From positions 496,001-560,000 of the forward strand of contig NZ_JACIAY010000002.1 in NCBI RefSeq assembly GCF_014194975.1: 64,000 nucleotides of DNA, in the 5' to 3' direction. Position numbers and translations under genes: made by a program. The stretch comes from Sphingomonas sp. BK580. GTDB taxonomy: Bacteria > Pseudomonadota > Alphaproteobacteria > Sphingomonadales > Sphingomonadaceae. Under the pieces are notes generated by a model that saw only the letters and a list, made by a program, of their open reading frames with translations, was not told the origin of the DNA and searched no databases. Position 1 is the first letter of the stretch. Every line of letters begins with the position of its first letter. Below, in pieces: positions 18,648 to 25,385 of this stretch.

Positions 18648-18967
18648 AGGATCTCAACGACATCCTGGCAATGGCCCAGAACGTCCAGAACGAGTTGCAG
18701 AAGGCGCAGGAGAGCCTCGACACGATCGAGGTGGAGGGCGTCGCGGGTGGCGGGCTGGTCAAGGTCCGCGCCTCCGCCAAGGGGCGGATCATCGGCGTCG
18801 CGATCGACGACTCGCTGATCGTGCCCTCGGAGAAGCAGATGCTCGAGGACCTCGTCGCCGCGGCGTTCAACGACGCGCGCACCAAGGCCGACGCCGTCTC
18901 CTCGACCGAGATGTCCAAGATGACCAGTGGCCTCCCGCTGCCGCCGGGGTTCAAGCTGCCGTTTTGA
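18644..18967 (+). CDS. YbaB/EbfC family nucleoid-associated protein
   Basis: This is a 107-residue protein beginning with a GTG that overlaps the dnaX stop by four bases, with CGGAG seven bases upstream. It shows the family pattern: an N-terminal helix of M/Q/E/L (AMAQNVQNELQKAQE), then GGGLVKVRASAKGRIIGVAID and DLVAAAFNDARTKAD, and a C-terminal SGLPLPPGFKLPF. The family forms tweezer-like dimers that bind DNA. The dnaX-ybaB-recR order is typical, but recR is not next here. A small membrane-protein gene follows. Confidence 0.93.
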   Translation: MKDLNDILAMAQNVQNELQKAQESLDTIEVEGVAGGGLVKVRASAKGRIIGVAIDDSLIVPSEKQMLEDLVAAAFNDARTKADAVSSTEMSKMTSGLPLPPGFKLPF

Positions 18968-19051
18968 GACGGGACAGCCGGACCGTTGCGCGGCGGGAAC
19001 AAGCGCCTGCCGCTGGCATTTCTCGGCTCACGTCTGTGAGAGGAGGATGCC

Positions 19052-19288
19052 ATGAGTGACGACCGCGTGACCCAGACCCCGCACACCACGGTGATCGAGC
19101 GCCGCGGCGGCGGTGGCGGTGTGCTGATCGGGCTGGCGGTGCTGCTCGCGGTGATCGTCGGCGCCTATCTGCTGCTCGTCCGCAACGACAGCGAGGTCGC
19201 CAAGAACAACGCGATCACCTCGGCGGCGAAGAGCGTCGGCGACACCGCTGACAAGGCGGGCGCCGCGGTCGATCGCGCCGCGAAGTAG
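19052..19288 (+). CDS. Small single-pass membrane protein, 78 residues
   Basis: This starts MSDDRVTQTPHTTVIERRGGG. A hydrophobic segment at about residues 24-45 (VLIGLAVLLAVIVGAYLLLV) is followed by a charged helical tail rich in A, K and D (SAAKSVGDTADKAGAAVDRA). GAGGAGG precedes the ATG. The tail resembles amphipathic regions of stress-associated small proteins, but I do not recognise the family. It is in the same orientation as ybaB, 84 bases downstream. Confidence 0.7.
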   Translation: MSDDRVTQTPHTTVIERRGGGGGVLIGLAVLLAVIVGAYLLLVRNDSEVAKNNAITSAAKSVGDTADKAGAAVDRAAK

Positions 19289-19334
19289 GCCACGGCCTGC
19301 CGCGTCGGGGCGCCGGGCCGGCCTCACGTGCTCG

Positions 19335-19375
19335 CGTCATCCTGGGCGATGATCCCGGACCAATCGGGGATGACG
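19335..19375. repeat. Palindromic intergenic repeat (GTCATCC/GGATGAC type)
   Basis: CGTCATCC (19335-19342) and GGATGACG (19368-19375) form a perfect 8-bp stem around a loop containing GATCCCGGACCAATCGG. It shares the GATCCCGG...GGATGACG word with other intergenic palindromes at 33711-33818 and 55885-55980. It is also placed to end convergent transcripts. Confidence 0.5.
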
Positions 19376-19420
19376 GCGGTGGGATGGGAGGGCGGTGCGC
19401 CTGAGCCGCCGCCTCCCGCC

Positions 19421-20095
19421 TCACCGCAGGCAGGCGTCCAACCCGTTGCGGCGCACCACACCGACGTAGCGCGCCAGGCGATCCCCGTGACGGCGCACGA
19501 ACCCGCTCGGGTCGATCGCCGCGCGCTTCTTGGGCAGCGGCAGCACCGCGGCGATCCGCCCCGCCTCGATCGGGCTGAGCCGCTCGGCCGAGTGGCGGAA
19601 GTAGCGGATCGACCCGGCCTCGACGCCATAGGTACCGATCCCGGTCTCGGCGACGTTGAGATAGACCTCCATGATCCGCCGTTTGCCCCAGATCGTCTCG
19701 ATCAGCAGCGTGAACCACGCTTCCAGCGCCTTGCGGACATAGCCGCCGCCCTGGAACAGGAAGACGTTCTTGGCGGTCTGCTGGCTGATCGTCGACCCGC
19801 CGCGGATGCGCTTGCCCTCCGCGTTGTGCATCGCCGCGCCCGCGATCGCGCCCCAGTCGAAGCCGTGGTGCGTGCAGAACTCGCTGTCCTCGCCCGCGAT
19901 CGCGGCGCGCGGCATGTCGGGATCGATGTCGGCGAGCGGGCGCCATTCCTTGGTGACGCCGCGGCCCGCGACGAGGTCGCCCGCCATCGTCAGCGTGAAC
20001 GGCACCGGCACGAAAGCGTACAGCAGCACCCAGGCGACCGAGAGCACGACAAAGCCGATCGCGAGCTTGAGCAGGAACCGGAGCAGGCGGAACAT
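19421..20095 (-). CDS. mtgA: Monofunctional biosynthetic peptidoglycan transglycosylase
   Basis: MtgA is a GT51 enzyme that polymerises lipid II into glycan strands at the inner membrane. The 224-residue protein has an N-terminal membrane anchor (LLKLAIGFVVLSVAWVLLYAF), then the GT51 motifs AIAGEDSEFCTHHGFDW (catalytic glutamate in E-D-S) and RGGSTISQQTAKNVFL, and KRRIMEVYLNVAETG. The length is typical, with no transpeptidase domain. It is convergent with the small membrane-protein gene. Confidence 0.95.
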   Translation of the reverse strand: MFRLLRFLLKLAIGFVVLSVAWVLLYAFVPVPFTLTMAGDLVAGRGVTKEWRPLADIDPDMPRAAIAGEDSEFCTHHGFDWGAIAGAAMHNAEGKRIRGGSTISQQTAKNVFLFQGGGYVRKALEAWFTLLIETIWGKRRIMEVYLNVAETGIGTYGVEAGSIRYFRHSAERLSPIEAGRIAAVLPLPKKRAAIDPSGFVRRHGDRLARYVGVVRRNGLDACLR

Positions 20096-20274
20096 GCGAC
20101 GCTAGGTAGCGGGCGCGGGCGGCGGTGAGAAGGGAGGGCGGCGCTGGGCGACTACGGCCCGCGTTTATGATCTGTCCTTAGAGCGTGATCTGCTACCCGC
20201 CTCCCGTTCGACAACGGACGCGCCGAGCCAGCGATGGAGCCTCCGGGGGGATGAGCTTGTCGCACCGAGCGCGT

Positions 20275-20357
20275 CCGTGCTCCGGCGGACGCCGGAGCTC
20301 CTGGGCAGCAAGGGTGGCGCACGTCGCCCCGTGCTCCCGCTCGCGCAGGAGCACGGC
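20275..20357. repeat. Twin-hairpin intergenic repeat, copy B1
   Basis: Hairpin 1 is GCTCCGGCGGACGCCGGAGC (20279-20298) and hairpin 2 is GTGCTCC (20331-20337) with GGAGCAC (20348-20354). The same order (GCTCCGGCG palindrome, spacer of about 35 nt, second GC hairpin) occurs at 39098-39170. It occupies most of the 273-base gap between mtgA and the flavoprotein gene, in which I see no gene. Confidence 0.5.
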
Positions 20358-20368
20358 CCCCGCCTCTC

Positions 20369-21589
20369 TCACGCTGCGCCGAGGATCGCCTTCGCCGCCG
20401 CCGCGCCGGTCGCATAGGCACCGTGCGCCGTGGAGAAATCGTGCGGGGAGCAGGCCTCCCCGGCGAAGTACACCCGCGCGTCGACCGGCGCCGCCAGCAC
20501 CGCGCGCGCGCCGGCGTGGCCGACCGCGGCGTGCGAGTAGCTCCCGCCGATCCACGGTGCGTGGCGCCAGCGCGTCGCGGTGACCGGATGCAGCCGCGCG
20601 CGCCACGCGCCGCCGAGCAGCGCGACCAGTTCGTCGACCGCGAAGGCGGCGGCGGCGTCCGAGTCCTCCAGCGCGTCGGCGGTAGGGCCACCCAGGAAGC
20701 TCTCGATCAGCGGGTAGCCGAACGGCGACAGGCGGTGGCTCGCGGTGTCGGCCGAGTAAGGGTTGCCCATCAGATGCGAATCAGCCGGCCACTCGGGTCG
20801 GTCGACCCGCAGCATCACCTTGTCCGCGACGCCGAGCGGCAGCCCGGCCGCGGCGTCGATCTTCTCTGGCAGCGGCGGGTCGAAGGCGATCGCGCCGCGT
20901 GCCAGCACGGGCGTCGGCACAGCGATCACGACCGCGTCGGTCTCGATCGTCCCGGCCGCGCTCTCGACGCGCACGCGCGCGCCGCGATGGTCGACCCGCG
21001 TCACCGCGCAGCCGAGCCGCACCGGCAGCCCGCGCGCGTGATCCGCGACCAGCGTGCCATAGCCCTCGCGCACCGCCCAATTGTCGTCGGTCGCGGCATC
21101 CTCATAGGCCAGCCAGTCGTGGAGCGAGACTTGGTCGATCGCGGCGCCGTTGGCGAAGCGCGAGATGGCGTCGAGCAGCGGTCGCCAGCGCTCGTCGCGC
21201 GGTACCGCCGCGCCGAGCGCTCGGTCGGGTGCTGCCGCCAACGCGTGCGCGGCCGCCGTCATCCGCTCGCGCGCGGCGTTGGCAGCCCGATGATGGTCGC
21301 GCGGGAAGCCGAGATCACGCCACTGCTCGCCCCACCGCGCGGTATCGGTGGCGACGGTGAAGCCGCGCGCGCGCGCGATCCCGGTCCAGGGGTTGCGCCC
21401 GGCGGAGTGAAGCCAGCCGCAGCCCAGATCCACCATCGCTTTATCGATGGCGATGCTGTGCGCGCGGCCGCCGAGCCGATCACCCGCCTCGAGCAGCAGC
21501 ACGTCGCGGCCCGCGTCGTGCAGGTGGCGCGCCGCCGCGATCCCCGCGGCACCGCCGCCGACGATCACCGCGTCCGCGCCGGCCGGCAT
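20369..21589 (-). CDS. Flavin-containing amine oxidase-family FAD-dependent oxidoreductase
   Basis: This is a 406-residue flavoprotein. The N-terminal dinucleotide fold is DAVIVGGGAAGIAAARHLHDAG, then LLLEAGDRLGGRAHSIAI, the GG-doublet typical of the monoamine/polyamine oxidase family. The C-terminal FAD contact is VYFAGEACSPHDFSTAHGAYATG. It has no signal peptide and is probably cytoplasmic. The substrate (an amine, polyamine or another amino compound) cannot be told from sequence. Its ATG lies one base after the rpoH stop, so it is probably translated from the same message as the heat-shock sigma factor. Confidence 0.85.
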   Translation of the reverse strand: MPAGADAVIVGGGAAGIAAARHLHDAGRDVLLLEAGDRLGGRAHSIAIDKAMVDLGCGWLHSAGRNPWTGIARARGFTVATDTARWGEQWRDLGFPRDHHRAANAARERMTAAAHALAAAPDRALGAAVPRDERWRPLLDAISRFANGAAIDQVSLHDWLAYEDAATDDNWAVREGYGTLVADHARGLPVRLGCAVTRVDHRGARVRVESAAGTIETDAVVIAVPTPVLARGAIAFDPPLPEKIDAAAGLPLGVADKVMLRVDRPEWPADSHLMGNPYSADTASHRLSPFGYPLIESFLGGPTADALEDSDAAAAFAVDELVALLGGAWRARLHPVTATRWRHAPWIGGSYSHAAVGHAGARAVLAAPVDARVYFAGEACSPHDFSTAHGAYATGAAAAKAILGAA

Positions 21590-21590
21590 G

Positions 21591-22493
21591 TCAGGCGGTC
21601 AGCAGCCGCTTCTCGCCCGCCAGCCGCATCATCGCGCGCTGGAGCTTCTCGAACGCGCGCACCTCGATCTGGCGGACACGCTCGCGGCTGACGCCATAGA
21701 CCTGGCTCAGCTCCTCGAGCGTCTTGGGATCGTCGGTCAGGCGGCGCTCGGTGAGGATATGCTTCTCGCGGTCGTTGAGGTCGCTCATGGCGCTGACCAG
21801 CATGTCGTGGCGCACGTCCGCCTCCTGCTGGTCGGCGACGACCTTGTCCTGCAGCGGCGCGTCGTCCTGCAGCCAGTCCTGCCACTGACCCTCGCCGTCC
21901 TCGCGCATCGAGACGTTGAGCGAGGTGTCGCCGCCCATCGCCATGCGCCGGTTCATGCTGACGACATCGGCCTCGGTGACGCCGAGGTCGGTCGCGATCT
22001 TCTGCACGTCCTCGGGGCGCAGGTCGCCGTCCTCGAACGCGTCGAGCCGCGCCTTCATGCGGCGCAGGTTGAAGAATAACTTTTTCTGCGCCGCGGTGGT
22101 GCCCATCTTCACCAGGCTCCACGAGCGCAGGATGAATTCCTGGATCGACGCGCGGATCCACCACATCGCATAGGTGGCGAGGCGGAAGCCGCGATCGGGC
22201 TCAAACTTCTTCACGCCCTGCATCAGGCCGATGTTGCCCTCGGAGATCAGCTCGCTGACGGGCAGGCCGTAGCCGCGATAGCCCATCGCGATCTTGGCCA
22301 CGAGGCGGAGGTGGCTGGTGACGAGCTGCGCCGCCGCCTCGGTGTCACCGTGTTCCTGGAAACGCTTGGCGAGCATATATTCCTGCTCGGGCGCCAGGAT
22401 CGGGAACTTCTTGATCTCGGCGAGATAGCGGTTGAGGCTCTGCTCCCCGCCGAGCGCAGGGATCGTCGCCGGGACGTTGCTGCGTGCTGCCAT
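21591..22493 (-). CDS. rpoH: RNA polymerase sigma factor RpoH (sigma-32)
   Basis: This is a 300-residue heat-shock sigma factor. Region 2 contains HLRLVAKIAMGYRGYGLP and SELISEGNIGLMQGVKKFEPDRG then FRLATYAMWWIRASIQEFIL. The RpoH box is present as QKKLFFNLRRMK, which separates it from RpoD. Region 4 ends YGVSRERVRQIEVRAFEKLQ. GGGAGATCAAGGATC precedes the ATG. It directs transcription of chaperone and protease genes. The downstream flavoprotein gene is one base away. Confidence 0.96.
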   Translation of the reverse strand: MAARSNVPATIPALGGEQSLNRYLAEIKKFPILAPEQEYMLAKRFQEHGDTEAAAQLVTSHLRLVAKIAMGYRGYGLPVSELISEGNIGLMQGVKKFEPDRGFRLATYAMWWIRASIQEFILRSWSLVKMGTTAAQKKLFFNLRRMKARLDAFEDGDLRPEDVQKIATDLGVTEADVVSMNRRMAMGGDTSLNVSMREDGEGQWQDWLQDDAPLQDKVVADQQEADVRHDMLVSAMSDLNDREKHILTERRLTDDPKTLEELSQVYGVSRERVRQIEVRAFEKLQRAMMRLAGEKRLLTA

Positions 22494-22566
22494 GATCCTT
22501 GATCTCCCTTCCTGGCGGGAAACGCGGCGATGCCCGGACGAGTGCCAGACGGTGCGCGCTTCGCAC

Positions 22567-23514
22567 CTATACGACGAGCTGACTGAACAGTTCCTGCATG
22601 TCCCGCGGCATCGCACTGTCGAACGACAGCGCGTCGCCAGTGATCGGGTGGATGAACCCGAGGCGGGCGGCGTGCAAGGCCTGGCGGCGGAAACCGAGCG
22701 TTTCGATCACGCCGCGGTGTGCCTGTTTCGTTCTACCATAGACCGGGTCGCCCAGCAAGGCGTGTCCGAGTGACGCCATATGGACGCGGACCTGGTGGGT
22801 CCGCCCGGTCTCGAGCCGACACTCGACCAGCGCGGCGTCGCGCAGCGGCTGAAGCAGCGTGTAATGAGTCACCGCGCGCTTGCCGCCCGCGACGATCGCC
22901 ACCTTCTTGCGGTTGGCCGCCGAGCGCGCGAGCGGCGCGTCGACGCTGCCCGCGGCGGGCATCGGCCGGCCGTTGACGATCGCGCGGTAGCGGCGGTCGA
23001 TCGTGTGCGCGGCGAACTGCTTGGCCAGCCCCTCGTGCGCGCGGTCGGTCTTGGCCGCGACCATCAGCCCCGACGTATCCTTGTCGATGCGGTGGACGAT
23101 CCCCGGCCGCGCCACGCCGCCGATCCCGGAGAGCGAGCCGCCGCAGTGATGCAGCAGCGCGTTGACCAAGGTGCCGTCGAGATTGCCCGCTGCGGGATGC
23201 ACGACCAGCCCGGCGGGCTTGTCGACGACGATGAGATGATCGTCCTCGTAGGCGACGACCAGCGGGATATCCTGCGCCTCGTTGTGCGCGGGGGCGGGGG
23301 CCGGGACCGTGACGGCGTAAGCGTCGCCGGCGCGCGACTTGCGCGACGGATCGCGGACCGCCGCGCCGGCCTGCGTCACCTGGCCGGCGTTGATCAGCAC
23401 CTTGAGCCGCTCGCGCGACAGCGTCGGCACGGCGTCGGCGAGCGCGCGATCGAGCCGCCAGCCGTCGGCGGCCGGCGCGATCGTCGCTGAGATGATGGAA
23501 ACCCCCCGGTCCAT
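22567..23514 (-). CDS. rluD: Pseudouridine synthase, RluA/RluD family
   Basis: This is a 315-residue enzyme. The N-terminal S4-like RNA-binding domain (LDRALADAVPTLSRERLKVLINAGQV) is followed by the catalytic domain with VVDKPAGLVVHPAAGN and the motif GIVHRIDKDTSGLMV, containing the catalytic aspartate of HRxDxxTSG. A conserved LETGRTHQVRVHMASLGHALLGD follows. The S4 domain and length fit RluD, which modifies 23S rRNA helix 69, but RluC is the main alternative. It lies 73 bases upstream of rpoH on the same strand and is divergent from the JAMM peptidase gene. Confidence 0.88.
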   Translation of the reverse strand: MDRGVSIISATIAPAADGWRLDRALADAVPTLSRERLKVLINAGQVTQAGAAVRDPSRKSRAGDAYAVTVPAPAPAHNEAQDIPLVVAYEDDHLIVVDKPAGLVVHPAAGNLDGTLVNALLHHCGGSLSGIGGVARPGIVHRIDKDTSGLMVAAKTDRAHEGLAKQFAAHTIDRRYRAIVNGRPMPAAGSVDAPLARSAANRKKVAIVAGGKRAVTHYTLLQPLRDAALVECRLETGRTHQVRVHMASLGHALLGDPVYGRTKQAHRGVIETLGFRRQALHAARLGFIHPITGDALSFDSAMPRDMQELFSQLVV

Positions 23515-23536
23515 TGCTTCATGCTATGTGGCGACG

Positions 23537-23989
23537 ATGGTCGAGATTTCAATCCGCCTGCGTGACGAACTGATCGCCGCCGCGGCGGCTAGCGCGGACG
23601 AGGTCTGCGGTCTGCTGCTCGGCCGCGGCGAGCGCGTCGAGCGTGCCGTGCCGTGCCGCAACGTCGCCGCGACGCCGGCGACGCGCTTCGAGCTCGACCC
23701 CGCCGCGCTGCTCGCGGCGCATCGCGCCGCGCGCGCCGGGGGGGCGGCGGTGCTCGGCCACTATCATTCGCACCCGAGCGGCGAACCGAATCCATCGCCG
23801 CGCGATGCCGCCGACGCTGCGCCGGACGGCAGCCTCTGGCTCATCGTCGCCGGGCGGTCGGTCACGGCGTGGCGGGCGGTCGAGGAGGGCGCGCTGTACG
23901 GCCGCTTCGACCCGGCGATGATGCGCGACGGCGGTTGCGAAGGTGGCGGGGACCCGCCACAAGGCGGCGACGCCCCCCGCGCGGAGTAA
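23537..23989 (+). CDS. JAMM/MPN (Mov34/PAD-1) family metallopeptidase-like protein
   Basis: This is a 150-residue protein. The JAMM zinc site is complete: glutamate in SADEVCGLLLG, then HSHPSGEPNPSPRD, matching H-x-H-x(10)-D with the conserved serine. Bacterial members cleave C-terminal extensions of ubiquitin-like sulfur carriers or other isopeptide-like bonds. The partner here is unknown, and no ThiS/MoaD-like gene is adjacent. The C-terminus is glycine-rich. It is divergent from rluD, 22 bases apart, and 9 bases upstream of chpT. Confidence 0.88.
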   Translation: MVEISIRLRDELIAAAAASADEVCGLLLGRGERVERAVPCRNVAATPATRFELDPAALLAAHRAARAGGAAVLGHYHSHPSGEPNPSPRDAADAAPDGSLWLIVAGRSVTAWRAVEEGALYGRFDPAMMRDGGCEGGGDPPQGGDAPRAE

Positions 23990-23998
23990 TCCCACGAC

Positions 23999-24643
23999 AT
24001 GACGATCAGCCCGGTCGACTTCGCTTCCCTGCTGTGCTCGCGCCTGTGCCACGACCTGCTGTCCCCGGTCGGTGCGCTCAACAACGGGCTGGAACTGCTC
24101 AACGACGAGACCGACCCCGACATGCGCGCGCGCTGTCTCGAGCTGCTCAACGAGAGCGCGCGGGTCTCGGCCAACAAGCTCAAGTTCTTCCGCCTGGCGT
24201 TCGGCGCGGCGGGCGGCTTCGGCGAGCGCGTCGACGTGCGCGAGGCGCGCCAGGCGGTCGAGGGATTGCTCGGTGACAACAAGCGGCTCCAGCTGCAATG
24301 GCTGATCGAGGAGCCCGAGCTGCCCAAGGCGGCGGTGAAGGTGCTGCTCAACCTCGCGCTGATCGCGGGCGACACGCTGGTGCGCGGCGGCACGGTGACG
24401 ATCGGGGTGGAGGAGAGCGCCGAGACCACCGAGATCGTGCTGCGCGCCGAGGGCCCGCGGCTGGTGCTCGACCCCGAGCTGCGCGCGACGCTGACGGATG
24501 GCGCGAACGGCGCGGCGATCACCCCGCGCGCCGCGGCGGCGTTCCTGGTCAACACGATCGCGGCCGAGGCGGGCGGCTCGGTGATGGTGAGCGACGCGGT
24601 CGACGGGACGCTGCTGTTCGGTGCGGCGCTGCCGAACCGTTGA
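23999..24643 (+). CDS. chpT: Histidine phosphotransferase ChpT
   Basis: ChpT relays phosphate from CckA to CtrA (and CpdR), the alphaproteobacterial cell-cycle and motility phosphorelay. The 214-residue protein has the DHp motif LCSRLCHDLLSPVGALNNGLELL with the phosphorylatable histidine of CHDLLSP. It is followed by a degenerate ATPase-like domain that lacks the nucleotide-binding G boxes (AVKVLLNLALIAGDTLVRGG). cckA and ctrA are not in the window. The chemotaxis cluster downstream carries CtrA-like boxes. Confidence 0.92.
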   Translation: MTISPVDFASLLCSRLCHDLLSPVGALNNGLELLNDETDPDMRARCLELLNESARVSANKLKFFRLAFGAAGGFGERVDVREARQAVEGLLGDNKRLQLQWLIEEPELPKAAVKVLLNLALIAGDTLVRGGTVTIGVEESAETTEIVLRAEGPRLVLDPELRATLTDGANGAAITPRAAAAFLVNTIAAEAGGSVMVSDAVDGTLLFGAALPNR

Positions 24644-24707
24644 GCCGATCGGGCTGCCTCATGGTGGCGGCCCGGACCGTCAAGTCATAGAGGTATCGCA
24701 TCGAAAC

Positions 24708-24732
24708 TGGCGACCCGTCGTGCCGGTCGCCA
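24708..24732 (+). other. Stem-loop downstream of chpT
   Basis: TGGCGACC (24708-24715) pairs perfectly with GGTCGCCA (24725-24732) around a 9-nt loop, 65 bases past the chpT stop. There is no T-run, so terminator activity is uncertain. A second small dyad (CATCCG/CGGATG) follows at about 24769-24785. Confidence 0.4.
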
Positions 24733-24866
24733 CGCCGGAACGAACCGAAACGCCTTCGAATGATCGTGCATCCGATCGGCGGATGTACGACGTCCTATGG
24801 GCTTCTCGATGATGCGACGGACGATAGCCGCGGTGACACTGACGCTGATGCTCAGCGCCCGCGGCG

Positions 24867-25268
24867 ATGGTGGCGAGGATCCGAGTTTTCCTCGTCGGCG
24901 CTGCCACGAACCCGGCCGAGCTCAACCAGAGCACGACCCTCACCTATGCCGCGCTCATCTCCGAGTCCGAGAATGAGAAGGGCGCCGTGAAGGCAGCACC
25001 GCTGACGCTCGACGTCGCGAAGAGCACCGTCGCCGGAACCATCCCGCTCGTCGACGACGATCGGGCAGGCGCCGACTATGATCTTCTCGGCACCATCGAC
25101 GGGGCTAAGCACCTCACCGGCTCGCTGAAGAGTAAGGACGGCAAGATCACCGGCGAGTTCCGCGGTCGACTTCTCGGCCCGGGCGGCAAGGAGATCGCGC
25201 TGATTGCCACCTTGAAGTTCCCTGACGGCACGTATGAGGTGGATCTGCTCACCGGCAAGCTCCAGTAA
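24867..25268 (+). CDS. Hypothetical protein, possibly secreted, possible 5' frameshift
   Basis: This is a 133-residue protein of unknown family, beta-rich by appearance (repeated TLTYAALI, GTIPLVDDD, GSLKSKDGKITGEFRG). The annotated ATG has no ribosome binding site. Just upstream, in another frame, a start at 24809 encodes MMRRTIAAVTLTLMLSA, a good signal-peptide sequence. Its frame would join this one at FLVGAATNPAELN if one base in the TTTTCC stretch near 24886-24891 were removed. So this may be an exported protein whose 5' end is frameshifted, by mutation or by sequencing error. Confidence 0.5.
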   Translation: MVARIRVFLVGAATNPAELNQSTTLTYAALISESENEKGAVKAAPLTLDVAKSTVAGTIPLVDDDRAGADYDLLGTIDGAKHLTGSLKSKDGKITGEFRGRLLGPGGKEIALIATLKFPDGTYEVDLLTGKLQ

Positions 25269-25320
25269 GCGGTGCACCCGCGGCGGCGCCACTCCTCCAG
25301 GCGGCGCCGCACCTGCCTCA

Positions 25321-25337
25321 GTAAACACCCTTTTAAC
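25321..25337 (+). promoter_or_regulatory. CtrA-like box upstream of cheA
   Basis: GTAAA-N7-TTAAC resembles the CtrA binding motif TTAA-N7-TTAA with one mismatch in the first half. It lies 49 bases before the cheA ATG. A very similar GTAAG-N7-TTAAC (minus strand) precedes cheY. Confidence 0.4.
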
Positions 25338-25385
25338 CGCCGCCGTGCCATTGCCGCGCTCGCCGACAGGACGCGACGGGGCCGC

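Noticed and set aside
19019..19045. EcfG-type promoter before the small membrane protein gene at 19052
   Set aside because: GGAAC is present near 18996, but the -10 position reads ATT, not GTT, at either allowed spacing.
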